Shown here piece by piece: positions 52,501 through 59,789 of a stretch of 64,000 nt of DNA (positions are counted from its first letter, which is position 1; every line of letters begins with the position of its first letter). The position numbers and the translations under genes were made by a program. The notes beneath the pieces are model-generated. The model worked only from the letters and a program-made list of their open reading frames with translations. It had not been told where the DNA came from and ran no database searches. Source of the DNA: Enoplolaimus lenunculus (Eukaryota; Nematoda; Enoplea; Enoplida; Thoracostomopsidae); assembly GCA_030248215.1 (NCBI GenBank), contig JASANG010000938.1:62001-126000 (forward strand), in the 5' to 3' direction.

Positions 52501-53601
52501 AACATCTTTTGACGTTTTTTAATGTTTGTAAGCATCGTTAGTTAAGCCAAAAGTATCAGGGATCTTGTCGATCAACGATTAGATAAGAATGGAGTATTAT
52601 AAATGCTGAACACTCATATTTTTTCTCTTTAGTTCACCCTGTGATAAATTGTTATCTTGGAAGCAGTGCTTGTTGAAGGGCACCAATGTTGGTCAGATGG
52701 TGCCCCAAGTCCAAAAAAATTATTTGTAACTGTAGTGTCTATGGGCCGTTCGGCGCCGAAACGTAATTCCCGCAAGCCGACAACACGTTGCTGAACGGCG
52801 CCGGACATCGCCGTTAAAATCGATGAAAGTGTATCGGTCGCAAGGGCGGATCCAGAGGGTGGGGTGTGGGGGGATGAATCCACACTATCGGCTGCCGAGT
52901 GTAAATTTTTTCACGTGTTAAAATCAAACTTTTACAGTGCAAATTTTTGTTCCGATATATCAAAATTTCGCAGTTGGTTAAGGGTTATGCCCTATACTCA
53001 GCACAACTAATTTTCTATGTGCTTTGAAAAGTTTTACTATAAGCCTGGCTTCTCGCTCGCGAGTTTGGAACCCCACCCTGGAGTATGAGGATAGTCTCCA
53101 CCCCTGTTTGCTTCGGCACTGCGAGCGAGTTTCTCAAGTGCGGCGGGATAAAAAGTGCCAATTTAGCTACTGAGTTGATGCCCCCTGCATCTGTCTGCCT
53201 ATGGACCTTCTAGCCTATGCGCGAACCAAAGCCTACATCTAAACTTTAGCCAAAAGCATAGGCTCAAGCTTAAGCCTAAACTGAGTCTAAACCTAAACTT
53301 CTCAAAAGCCTAAGTTTTTGGGAAATTGGGATATTATCCGGGAAATTAGGATTTTTGGAAATTGGGTTATTACACAGGAAATTGGGAGTGACCTGTTCTA
53401 TACATGGGCCAGTGTGTGTCTGTGTTTGTGAGAGTTGTGGCTGTTTTTATATGCGTAAAATTATGTATTAACATGAGCCAAAACTTAACATTTTCTACTT
53501 GTGCTTAGCCAGCGCCAGAAATTTCTGGATCCGCCACTGATCGGTTGTCTCGAAATGTAACATAAACTTACTGATATGAGTAACCACAGGACGCCTATCA
53601 T
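26071..53601 (-). CDS. VWA + cuticlin-type ZP domain transmembrane protein (CUT-6-like), 13 exons, ~1316 aa
   Basis: Exons in transcript order: 53572-53601, 51149-51194, 46984-47141, 46352-46460, 45505-45637, 44657-44847, 41238-41458, 40315-40460, 32643-32785, 30931-31018, 29650-29815, 27176-29156, 26071-26609. All junctions are GT-AG and all phases join. A signal-like start (MIGVLWLLIS) leads to a VWA domain (~40-215; MIDAS DGSSS at D47, GATHTG, ITDG at D150). Next comes a ZP module (~235-490: TISCKEDG, NPFQGRVFVKG, NPPGMFYETT, DRAFKIRCFFMEAD, VHSCFVKDG, YFRCQVMLC). A 660-residue Thr-rich stalk, a membrane span (~1183-1205) and a ~110-residue Ser-rich tail follow. VWA+ZP is the layout of nematode CUT-6. 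ZP proteins polymerise in apical matrix and cuticle. The first exon is the least certain; a longer start at 53697 is possible. Confidence 0.9.
27091..27115. repeat. Four TTAGGC-type hexamers within a dispersed repeat
   Basis: gcttaggcttaggcttaggc continues to ttagg. The run lies in a repeat flanked by ggcccatgtta (27023) and inside an intron of the VWA-ZP gene. Related runs lie at about 34115-34155 and 36505, with degenerate ones at 53250-53320 and 58020-58090. Confidence 0.85.
27176..29156 (-). CDS. VWA-ZP gene giant exon: end of ZP-C and Thr-rich stalk
   Basis: A 1981-bp exon starting PPRCSG (last ZP cysteine) and ending ...DLDEAMP. It encodes about 660 residues: a Gly-rich hinge, a Thr-rich tract built from ACA/ACG repeats (antisense of the GTT run at 28505-28620), an acidic Tyr-rich part (EYEYYYVEYSG, YIYEYYDLP) and a basic part (IKRRAFTRVPRELAR). 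Mucin-like O-glycosylation is plausible (inference). Dibasic sites such as DSRRAD shortly after the ZP module could be the proprotein cleavage site. This exon makes the protein far longer than known CUT-6 proteins. A plus-strand Cys-rich ORF at 28488-28721 is a shadow of the Thr repeat. Confidence 0.88.
29650..32785 (-). CDS. VWA-ZP gene: ZP-C exons
   Basis: Exons 32643-32785, 30931-31018 and 29650-29815 encode the second half of the ZP module: ITMPRCSYTIRAGSPDGPS, GDKIFHVWKCEP, MHLMLVHSCFVKDGQNED, CGIDKYVLSDL, AHAFKFADK-like HAFKFADKSALYFRCQ, MKIETKC. Cysteine order and spacing agree with nematode cuticlins as remembered. Phases are 1-1, 2-1 and 0 and join both neighbours. Confidence 0.9.
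30140..30306. mobile_element. 167-bp hAT-like MITE (CAAGGGCGTACCC)
   Basis: Termini CAAGGGCGTACCC and, inverted, CAAGGGCGTGCTC; flanking 8-mers ggtgtgtt and gttgtggt match at 6 of 8. The interior has G/C homopolymers (gtccccccc) and no ORF. Lies in a VWA-ZP intron. Confidence 0.65.
30387..30813 (+). mobile_element. Full-length TA-flanked MITE
   Basis: Begins after TA (30385-30386) with CTATAGTGATCC and ends GTCACTGCAG before TA (30814-30815). The interior matches the 23152 and 47792 copies throughout. Confidence 0.8.
31054..31183. repeat. 25-bp minisatellite, ~5 copies
   Basis: attaaaaaatataaaataataacct repeated about five times with one- or two-base variants. It lies 35 bp upstream of a VWA-ZP exon acceptor (31018), next to an inverted SINE copy. 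Confidence 0.9.
31184..31452 (-). repeat. tRNA-derived SINE-like element, reverse copy
   Basis: On the minus strand: gagctcctatagctcagtgg-like box A, then cgcctccaaccagtgagact, then cgggttcgaatctcac as a well-kept box B, then a tail ...aatattcattatg. The head (ctcatagaatatactatgagc region, about 31420-31452) and tail match the copy at 11859-12126. Predicted Pol III internal promoter; the 5' and 3' ends do not pair as a tRNA acceptor stem. Confidence 0.75.
31760..32480. repeat. ~155-175-bp tandem units followed by a GGAC-rich tail
   Basis: Three-plus diverged units, each with (t)atgcaaattag...tagctaac...ttatcggttttgg...cctcgcacc, recur at about 31763, 31916, 32091 and 32264. Then comes aaaatcggttcagctgttcc, tgagattcttttcgga and (cgga/caga)n to about 32440. 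That tail resembles 3' ends of RTE-type non-LTR elements in invertebrates (from memory). No reverse transcriptase is present. Confidence 0.7.
32983..33280. mobile_element. Degraded copy of the AAGAGTGGATGATG MITE family
   Basis: Begins ccaagagtgtatgatac and ends gtatcatgcacctctt. The interior shares gtacccggcacgcg and ggccaacccccctta with copies at 49627, 49975 and 56417. A 103-aa ORF over it is not a gene. Confidence 0.65.
34572..34832 (-). CDS. Uncharacterised intronless ORF, 86 aa, in VWA-ZP intron
   Basis: ATG at 34832 follows an in-frame TAA, and TAG ends at 34572, so the frame cannot be the last exon of a spliced gene. The protein (MLKLGENINSKTTTNAN..., FRCFFLVGDRETAMQLAAKF) has a balanced composition unlike the surrounding repeat ORFs. 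The order of a possible strand, LVLVGVLKI, then RFRCFFLVGD and an amphipathic helix is loosely like the end of a PTB/PID domain. That is a weak impression only. It lies on the same strand as the VWA-ZP gene, inside its largest intron. It could be a retrocopy fragment or chance. Confidence 0.3.
   Translation of the reverse strand: MLKLGENINSKTTTNANLSAIVAHCIEPDAVHQKENLVLVGVLKITPEVTRFRCFFLVGDRETAMQLAAKFKDITGKCVNVYVRLN
35073..35345. mobile_element. GTGCAAG-family MITE disrupted by a SINE
   Basis: Outer parts tgaaaccctgttcac (35073) and gcagctgcaagttctcgcag ... aacttgcacgtgtgaatctggc (to about 35333) match the MITEs at 61808 and 63265. Between them lies a tRNA-like SINE (35084-35212), which interrupts the left terminus. 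Confidence 0.6.
35084..35212 (+). repeat. tRNA-derived SINE inserted in a MITE
   Basis: Box A-like gtagctgagtggtgatgg, then cgcctcccactccagtcac, then box B agagttcgaatcctagc, then the shared tail gaaaatattcatgtgagaaag. Lacks the longer head of the 11859 and 31184 copies. Confidence 0.7.
36415..36570. mobile_element. TTAGGC-bearing TIR repeat, best-preserved copy
   Basis: Starts ggcccatgtatagaacaggg and ends ccctgttatgtatacacgtgcc, imperfect inverted ends. The interior contains caggcttaggcttaggctga. Non-coding. Relatives at about 15544, 27018, 53220-53413 and 57965-58140. Confidence 0.6.
36964..37012. repeat. (aat)n microsatellite
   Basis: aataataataacaataat-type run of about 16 triplets, with two aac interruptions. 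Confidence 0.95.
38591..38797. repeat. 104-bp tandem duplication
   Basis: ttcatgtcgggtcacggttc...caattcctgttctcg is present twice with period 104 bp and a few substitutions. It contains internal ccggaattcc(t/a)gttccgg inverted motifs. VWA-ZP intron. Confidence 0.9.
39917..40279. mobile_element. hAT-like MITE (CAGGGTGCAAC, CCGGAG-rich), 363 bp
   Basis: Starts CAGGGTGCAACGGGAGG and ends CCTCCGGTTGCACCCTG. 8-bp target duplication: ccaaccat (39909-39916) and ccaaccac (40280-40287). Subterminal gccggagcc repeats on both sides could be transposase sites (inference). Its right end lies 35 bp from a VWA-ZP exon. Confidence 0.9.
40315..41458 (-). CDS. VWA-ZP gene: ZP-N exons
   Basis: Exons 41238-41458 and 40315-40460. 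The first gives TISCKEDGIHIQARSRNPFQ, then GRVFVKGRADDRVC and SNTCGLQRGRQ. The second gives NPPGMFYETTIVISFHSTF, then ITKVDRAFKIRCFFMEAD. These carry the four ZP-N cysteines and the cuticlin hallmark NP(P/K)G...FH..F.TK.DRA. The acceptor of the second exon abuts an (aat)n microsatellite. The intron between them contains a hAT-like MITE. Confidence 0.9.
40463..40500. repeat. (aat)n microsatellite abutting a splice acceptor
   Basis: About 12 aat triplets directly next to the acceptor of exon 40315-40460 on the minus strand, so the pre-acceptor tract reads (TTA)nTTTTAG. Confidence 0.9.
40772..40839. repeat. 34-bp unit duplicated in tandem
   Basis: tgttgttattttgccttcaa...gctgacgaca occurs twice with period 34 and no visible difference. 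Confidence 0.9.
40930..41123. mobile_element. 194-bp hAT-like MITE in VWA-ZP intron
   Basis: Starts CAGGGCCGGTGCAGCC, ends ...TGCTCCGGCACTG; flanked by ctcgcgtg (40922-40929) and ctcgcatg (41124-41131), 7 of 8 equal. Contains the cttctcgctcgcttcgctcg palindrome seen in other repeats of the window. Confidence 0.8.
43690..44555. mobile_element. Two copies of the CACTCAAAATAATATTTCTG MITE
   Basis: Copies at 43690-43936 and 44313-44555 in direct orientation, about 375 bp apart. Both keep the inverted termini (cactcaaaat... and ...ttttttgtgtg) and the internal gcacttgaaaagtatttctg-type block. They lie just 3' of a VWA exon (44657). Confidence 0.75.
44657..47141 (-). CDS. VWA-ZP gene: VWA domain exons
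   Basis: Exons 46984-47141, 46352-46460, 45505-45637 and 44657-44847. They encode PTDIIFILDGSSSIGDDFD, VGIVQYSDEPQTEFSLN, GATHTGKAIRYMVN, AQLIGVVITDGTSQDEVEQ, AGMTLFTVAITPDISEKELL and VFMVDRF. All three metal-ion adhesion site loops (DxSxS, T, D) are intact, so cation-dependent ligand binding is possible. Confidence 0.92.
45087..45300. mobile_element. Palindromic MITE (CACTGCAAAAAATGGTGAGTC family)
   Basis: tactgcaaaaaaatggtgaatc ... tttgtttgcagtgta with inverted arms and TA at both edges. Lies in the intron between VWA exons 44657-44847 and 45505-45637. Confidence 0.8.
47200..47308. mobile_element. Half copy of the palindromic MITE
   Basis: Only the right arm is present (agtcgaatttgactcagttt, tgtgtagtccggaaaagcct, ...ttttttgcagtg). 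Lies about 60 bp upstream of the first VWA exon. Confidence 0.7.
47792..48233 (+). mobile_element. Full-length TA-flanked MITE
   Basis: After TA (47790-47791): CTGTAGTGACCCGAATAAG; right end CACTAGTG before TA (48234-48235). Collinear with the 23152 and 30387 copies. Confidence 0.8.
48825..49211. mobile_element. hAT-like MITE, CCGGAG-rich family, 387 bp
   Basis: Starts CAGGCTGGGTGTAACGGG and ends CCAGTTGTACTCTG; 8-bp flanks cttcgtat (48817-48824) and tttcgtat (49212-49219). Same interior as 39917-40279. Lies in a VWA-ZP intron. Confidence 0.87.
49627..49966. mobile_element. AAGAGTGGATGATG-family MITE, copy 1
   Basis: Starts aagagtggatgatcactc and ends atcatccactcttg. The flanking 8-mer cttcaacc is present at 49619-49626 and 49967-49974. 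It contains a perfect 13-bp stem (gggtacattctgt / acagaatgtaccc, 49667-49697) and aacgcgt motifs at both ends. Confidence 0.8.
49975..50286. mobile_element. AAGAGTGGATGATG-family MITE, copy 2 (adjacent)
   Basis: Starts aagggtgcataatac and ends catcatccactcttg. The 8-mer on its left (cttcaacc, 49967-49974) is the same copy that flanks element 1 on its right; the right flank is cttcaact (50287-50294). Confidence 0.78.
51149..53601 (-). CDS. VWA-ZP gene: N-terminal exons (signal peptide and linker)
   Basis: Exon 51149-51194 (46 bp; DVCDSIAIDNGLVDS) joins in phase to the VWA exon. Upstream, 53572-53601 encodes MIGVLWLLIS followed by gtaagt in the required phase 0. The frame extends to an earlier ATG at 53697, which adds 32 residues including RRIAKKQRL before the hydrophobic part. 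The short start gives a very short signal peptide, so an additional exon cannot be excluded. Confidence 0.55.
51843..52274. mobile_element. Two palindromic MITEs: a short and a full copy
   Basis: 51843-51929 has the left terminus and then a short ctgcagtg end. 52061-52274 is a full copy with both arms, with TA flanks (52059-52060 and 52273-52274). About 130 bp separates them. Confidence 0.75.
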
Positions 53602-53929
53602 TGCCAATCTTTGTTTCTTGGCAATTCGTCGGTCTCCTATTGGACAATAATACCTTGTTCTTTCGATGCTGATTGAACACATTATTGCTGCAAGCAATGA
53701 TTCTCTTCTGAATGTGTAGTTGTTTATTTGTATAAGTTTCGTTTTGTGAGTTTCGGATATTTTACTGAATCGAGGGATTTCTTAATAAATAATTATAATA
53801 ATAATTATAATGGTACAATAATGACGTGTAGTTACGTCATTTTTTTTGAACATTTAATTATGAACAAGGGAAATATACTTTGATGTTACTACAAATGTAT
53901 CGATATGATTCGATTATAGGAATACTAAT

Positions 53930-54828
53930 ACTAGAAAAAAATGCTCAGCACTTGAGCAAAAAGGGATATGTTTCATATTCCTATTAAAAGTATGGTAAAC
54001 TAGATCAGCACATTCGCTTGATGTAACCTGGAAAAGTATTAAGAAACAATAGCTGCCAAAATCATGTTAATTATTAATTTTTCTGAAACGTATTGCGGAC
54101 AGCAAATCTATTTCTAACGTTGAAGTTTTTGACAGGACTTGTTAGCAATTTTCAGAAATTCCTTAGGGTCGCAGAGACATGACTGAGGCTATACCGCTTT
54201 TTGATTTTGCAAGTTAATCGATGTTGCCAGAATACGGTGCGATTTGTGAGCTTCAATAGTCGTGACTATGCAGTGAAACAGATAAATAACTCGGGTGGGA
54301 AATGCGCATTTATATAATTTGTCACTAAGGTAAAAAATCGAGTAAACTCAAAAGTCACTTATAAGTGGAGCCTTTTTAAAGCATCAATTGCGATTCGTTT
54401 TGTGACGTCTGTTCAAGAAAGTATCTAACAAAATTGGTCATCAAAACTCTAACAGCCATTATGTCGCCACACAATGCTCTTATGAAATTCAATTAACTAT
54501 GGTAATACAAAGCCATAGGTAAATTTAATACGTTTTTTAGAGATCTTCAATATATATTCATGGATTCCAAGCTACATCTGTCTACATTTCAGAAATAATT
54601 TCGCTTTGCATTCAAGAAAAGCATCTGTTTCTTACAAAAATACTACAGAAATTTTGCTGTCCGCAATATGTTTCAGAAAAATTAATAATTAACATGATTT
54701 TGGCAGCTATTGTTTCTTAATACTTTTCCAGGTTACATCAAGCGAATGTGCTGATCTAGTTTACCATACTTTTAATAGGAATATGAAACATATCCCTTTT
54801 TGCTCAAGTGCTGAGCATTTTTTCTAGT
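53930..54828. mobile_element. 899-bp fold-back element with ~178-bp inverted arms
   Basis: 53930-54107 (actagaaaaaaatgctcagc ... attgcggacagcaaat) is the near-perfect reverse complement of 54652-54828 (attttgctgtccgcaat ... gctgagcattttttctagt). The ~545-bp centre has no ORF over 60 aa and no recognisable transposase. No clear target duplication is visible. It ends about 25 bp before the minisatellite. Confidence 0.88.
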
Positions 54829-54851
54829 TTCAACCGCTTTACCAAGCTGCT

Positions 54852-55672
54852 GCATTAATCCATTGGGGTGACATCGTCCGTTGCGGTGAAGTTAACCGTT
54901 TGTGTGAAACCAACCCTTGGGCTGAAACCGACCGTAGAGGTGAAACCAGCCGTTGGGGTGAAACTAACCTCTGGGGCAAAATTAACCGCTGGGGTGAAAC
55001 TAACCGCTGGGGTGAAACGAGCCCCTGGGGTGAAACGAACCGTTGGGCAAAACCAACCGTTGGGGTGAAACCAACCGTTGGGGTGAAACCAACCGTTGGG
55101 GTGAAACCAACCGTTGGAGTGAAACCAACCGTTGGGATGAAATCGACCGTTGGGGTGAAACCAACCGTTGAGGTAAAACCAACCGTTGGGGTGAAACCAA
55201 CCGTTGGGGCAAAACCAACCGTTGGGGCAAAACCAACCGTTGGGGTGAAACCAACCGTTGGGGTGAAACCAACCGTTGGGGTGAAACCAACCGTTGGGGT
55301 GAAACCGACTGTTGGGGTGAAACCAACCGTTGGGGCAAAACCAACCGTTGGGGCAAAACCAACCGTTGGGGCAAAACCAACCGTTGGGGTGAAACCAACC
55401 GTTGGGGTGGAACCAACCGTTGGGGTGGAACCGACTGTTGGGGTGAAACCAACCGTTGGGGTAAAACCAACGGTTGGGGTGCAACCGACTGTTGGGGTGA
55501 AACCAACCGTTGGGGTGAAACCAACCGTTGGGGCAAAACCAACCTTTGGGGCAAAACCAACCGTTGGGGTGAAACCAACCGTTGGGGTGAAACCAACCGT
55601 TGGGGTGAAACCAACCGTTGGGATGAAACCGACTGTTGGGGTGAAACCAACCGTTGGGGTGAAACCAACCGT
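54852..55672. repeat. 18-bp minisatellite, ~45 units
   Basis: Consensus ccaaccgttggggtgaaa in tandem. Left-edge units (54852-55035) are diverged (ccaacccttgggctgaaa, ctaacctctggggcaaaa), while the centre and right are nearly uniform, with ggggtgaaa/ggggcaaaa variants. Because 18 is a multiple of 3 and the unit lacks stops in five frames, ORFs of 209-263 aa run on both strands, encoding hexapeptide repeats (VGVKPT, PNGWFH, SPQRLV). No start, splice or family evidence makes any of them a gene. Confidence 0.93.
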
Positions 55673-56416
55673 AAGCTCTATAAAGTGGTGAAAGTTACAA
55701 TCGTAAAATTACATAGCTAACGTGTAAAAAGTGTTGAACCAAAATGAAAAATTTCGTGCACTTTCTGTAAGGAGTTTTTTGACCGTAACTATTGAAAACC
55801 ACACTGGTTTGCAAAATCCTTTGGCACAAATATTCGTTACGTACCAGGATACCAGTGTACAAAATTTAAACGATACAGGTCTGATATTACTTGAGCACCA
55901 ACATGCGAACTAAACTGAAAATACGCGCTTGAGATGCGCGAATCATATATATGAACACTATCGTGTTCATATGATTTCATGAAATTCAGCTTATGGCTGA
56001 ACTGTGTTTGTTTTTAGTGAACTTACGTAACATCTTGTTTATTTCAATTCAAGCTCTGTCGGGCGGACAAGAATGAAACAGTTTTGTTCTGTGATAGAGG
56101 TATTAGCACCAGACCATTTATAGTGTGAGGAATCGGTGTTTTGCTATTTTTGAATTTGCAATCTGAATTTGACATATTGGAGCCGATTTTTTGAAAATAA
56201 ACACAAAATGTGTTTAAGTTAGCTTGCGGTCAAACTCCAACGTAGCTAAATGTGGTAAAATAGTGAATTTTGCTTCTACAAAACTTTTTTCACAGTGTTT
56301 TTGTTCGCAATGTTTTGAAACTAAAACTTAAAACGAAACTGATCCCAACTTTTGCCAGTGGAGTTGCGGCCGTGGATAAACTATTTGCACTTTGCAGGTT
56401 AAGGATTAATTACATC
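55673..56416. other. Unassigned AT-rich sequence
   Basis: Contains an inverted repeat at about 55948-55973 (tatatatgaacactatcgtg / ttcatatgattt-type palindrome). No gene, known repeat family or array recognised. Confidence 0.4.
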
Positions 56417-56708
56417 CAGAGTGGATGATGTCCCCAGCACGCGTTGCATTTTTGTTCGATCCCCCCCTCAATCAGGGGGGTTTAAGCAAGAGATTAACAT
56501 AGTATTCTTCAGTACACCTACCCCCAACCTCATTTAGAGGGGAGGTCAACTATGTTGTTTAATCACACTTACTACGATATAAAACTGAATACAGACCCCT
56601 AAACAAGGGGTGTAGGCCAAAAACGCAACGCGTGCCGGGTACATTCTTTAATACACAGAATGTACCCATTTGCACACTCTTGTTATAAAAAGTGATCATC
56701 CACTCTTG
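56417..56708. mobile_element. AAGAGTGGATGATG-family MITE, 292 bp
   Basis: Starts CAGAGTGGATGATG, ends ATCATCCACTCTTG; 8-bp flanks attacatc (56409-56416) and attacatt (56709-56716). It supports an hAT-like 8-bp target site for the family. The internal order is inverted relative to the 49627 copy. Confidence 0.85.
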
Positions 56709-56984
56709 ATTACATTAACAAAAGTTAACAGTTGAAACTGGCGATATTGTTTGTAATGCGTTGTGGCGGTTAAACTCAAAACAAATTTATGAAATTTTTC
56801 ATAATTAATTTTAATCAAAACCGGATAAACTGATAAGTTAAAAAATTCTTACTTTACCCTTGCACACATGTAACAAATATATAAGTTGAGCAGTCTTAAT
56901 CCCCCCACCACGCTCTGTCGTGGTAGAGATTTTTCCAAGTTACTACAGGGCGCTCCATAGGGCGCCACGAAAACACCGTACCGG

Positions 56985-57145
56985 GCCCGTAGCCAAGGGG
57001 GCCAGGGGACTCAGCCCCCCGTATGGAAAAACATTGGACCCCTCAAAGATTTTCAATCTTTCTTGTAAGTTATTGAAAACCCTTGAATGCCACCCTGAAA
57101 AAATTTGCCCCCCCCCCAGCAAAGTAAAGCTGGCTATGGGCCTGC
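56985..57145. repeat. Short MITE-like repeat with ggcccgtagcca ends
   Basis: gggcccgtagccaagggg at the left and gctggctatgggcctg at the right are imperfect inverted ends. The interior has (c)n and (g)n runs typical of several repeats in this window. Confidence 0.4.
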
Positions 57146-57149
57146 GCCA

Positions 57150-58573
57150 TGCACCACGAAAATAGCAGTTTTATCTATAAAATAATTAACCGAATTTTAG
57201 GGCTGTTACTATCAGTTGTAAGGAGACCGACCCTAGGCCACGGCACTCCAGAGAAATCAACCAAAAAAACGGTTTATATATTAAGATTCAATACCAAAAT
57301 TGCGCTTAACTTGTTCGCTCGCCTTATCCGCGAGTGTTTTTTTTCGCCATTACATATCACGCGCCCGTCCAACCTGTCAGAACTGCACGGTCGGGACGAC
57401 CCCTTACAACCCATGTCTAAAATGTCTAAATCCGCCACTGCACGTAAAATCACAAACATCCTATAGACAAAATTGTCGATGACCGCAAAAGTTGACTCTT
57501 CAAAAAAATTTTTTTGAAAAAACTTCTTTGATTGTTGTGTTTGTTAATAAAAATAACCTTTCACAAATATACCTAACATTGGATACGGTTAGAGTTGTAA
57601 ATTAAAAATTAACTCGAAATAAAACATTTTGATTCCAATCAAACTTTGAGATTTTTCTTATTAATACAGAGGATTAATAATCTCGGATTTCATGTGACAT
57701 GCCCGGGTAATGTAATATCTGCGAGACAACGACGCACAACACGCTGCAAGTTTAGGCTCCTCTATAAGTTAGAGCCAGCCAAACTTGTTGGTGGCCAAAT
57801 TAAAATTTCGAGGGGTATGCAGTGATTTCAGATACCGCACAAGTGGGACTAAAATTATAATAAGGTTTGGCAAAATTTTTTTGACAGCCTAGTGTCACTC
57901 TGGCTGGAAACAACCTGACTTATTTTTACTGGTTATGACAAAAATAAAGAAAATAGGATTCTTATGCTAGAATTGGCCAACGTTACTTTTAGGGTCGTAG
58001 CAGAAGATTAAGCGTATTCCTACGCCTAAGCGGAAACCTAAGCGTTGCAAAAAGCCTATTCTTAAGCCTAAGCCTACGTCTAAGCCAAAAAATGCAGTCT
58101 AGAATGTCAGACTACTCTTTACAGACCCACCAGAAATTGGAATATGTGCAAAAAATAAGCAAAACATATCATGGCGCACATATCCTCAATAGTCGAAGCC
58201 ATCTTGTGAAACTGGTTGAGAGTATAGTTATGTGCATAGACATATCGTAGGCTTAAAGATAATTTTGTTTCAGGAACTCAAGTTTGCGGTTATAACTATA
58301 AAATGAAATTGAAATCTATGAGAAACTTTAACACGTTTAATATGAGTTTTAAAATTAACAATTTAGTTCAATTTCAAGGCAAAATTACTGGACATATTCG
58401 AAAATCACCACTGAAATACATAATGCAAATTTTATGCTTAATCAAATTATGAAAATTTATCTTTATTGAACGTCAGAAAAGAAATTATTTAAACCATAAC
58501 TTTTGATTGATTATAAAGTAGTTATCAGTAACGGACTGATTTGATCAAGATACTGATTGTAGCAATCTCGCAT
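57150..58573. other. Repeat-derived intergenic sequence
   Basis: Includes a TTAGGC-type repeat at about 57965-58145 (cctacgcctaagcggaaacc, cttaagcctaagcc, tacagacccaccagaaa), which is the reverse counterpart of 27018-27140 and 12125-12230. No supported gene. Confidence 0.5.
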
Positions 58574-58862
58574 ACTGTGGTGACCCGAATAAGAAGGGGG
58601 AATAAGAGTGGGTTTCCATTTTGAGTCTCAATCAGTAGGAGTTCGTATCCTTAATAAAAGTCCGTAAAAGCGGATAGAGTTTCTAAACCCTAGTCCATAA
58701 ATGTGAATTGTCATTAATTGTAGTGCATAATTAACTCCAGGCCCAAATAAAGTTGAGTTCAAAACTTTGAAGCATACTTAAGTTTTGAAAACACAGTCTA
58801 AGTAAATCTTGCATTATCGCTCATGTTTTTGATGCAAGGCAAAAACGTTTAATTCAACGGAG
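58574..58862 (-). mobile_element. Truncated TA-flanked MITE
   Basis: ACTGTGGTGACCCGAATAAG, then the reverse-ordered interior (ccattttgagtctcaatcag ... aaacgtttaattcaacg) down to about 58862, where homology stops. The other TIR is missing. Confidence 0.7.
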
Positions 58863-59201
58863 AATGAGTGTGCAAATTAATTTTTCTAGACTGCTAACAT
58901 ACTTTCATTTATAAAATTACATTATTTCAAAACGTAAGACTTCGAGACCTGTTCGTCAATTCGTTGGCACAAATTGCTTGGGCCACGCTGTTCAAAAACT
59001 CTAAAAAATTATATAGTTGTAGTTTTCATAAACTTTCGTTTCAAACATCAACGGAACAAATATGTTGTTACCAACTTTCCCTTGATCCATTATAGTACTT
59101 TTGTTCCATCTAGTAAATAGAAGGAAGGATGGACGTATCACACTGTACCAGGGGCTGGAATTTTGAACTTAATTTAACACGGTTTATAAATCACTTCATA
59201 T

Positions 59202-59601
59202 CACGGTGTAACCGAATATCCGTTTCCGTTTCCGGTACAAATCGATGTCCGTTTCCGTTTGTGTAATAGAAATAACAAAAAATTATGATAATTTTACGTT
59301 AAAAATTAACTATTAAATCATATATATCTCTCAGTTTTTTGTTAAAGATTTGCAGAATTTGTTAAAATAACATAACAATTACGAAATTCATCCAAAATCA
59401 TAAAAAAATTTTAATGCATACGCTATTTTTGTTGAACTTTTCGAAAGACCGCTGAATTGTGTGCACGCTTCGAATTGTGTTGACAAAAAGAAAACATTTC
59501 TGTAACTTTTCTACTTCAATATCCGTTTTACGTTTCGGCTATTTTGACCACTATCTGTTTCTGTTTCCGTTTCCGTTATTTTTACTATTCGTTTCACCCT
59601 G
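59202..59601. mobile_element. hAT-like MITE (CACGGTGTAACCGAATATCCG), 400 bp
   Basis: Starts CACGGTGTAACCGAATATCC and ends CTATTCGTTTCACCCTG. 8-bp flanks cttcatat (59194-59201) and cttcgtat (59602-59609). Subterminal gtttccgtttccg repeats at both ends. ORFs inside are not genes. Confidence 0.85.
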
Positions 59602-59789
59602 CTTCGTATCACTACAGTGTGAGATGCTCAACTCAAATTCAAAGGTTTCCATGCTGCCAGAATGTTGCTTTTCTTATTATAATTGCACAATTCTAACTGA
59701 GTGTGTTTTAACATTTTTCTACTTGAAATAAAGTCTAAAAGATGATTGAACCACTCTGACATGTAGTTTTTTTACATTTACATCAGAAT

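Noticed and set aside
52629-52883. 84-aa minus-strand ORF as the N-terminal exon of the VWA-ZP gene
   Set aside because: It overlaps a repeat with caagggcggatccag ends, has no suitable donor in phase, and lacks a signal peptide.
54855-55691. Long ORFs (209-263 aa) on both strands over the minisatellite as protein genes
   Set aside because: They follow mechanically from an 18-bp stop-free unit; several frames are open at once, with no splice or family support.
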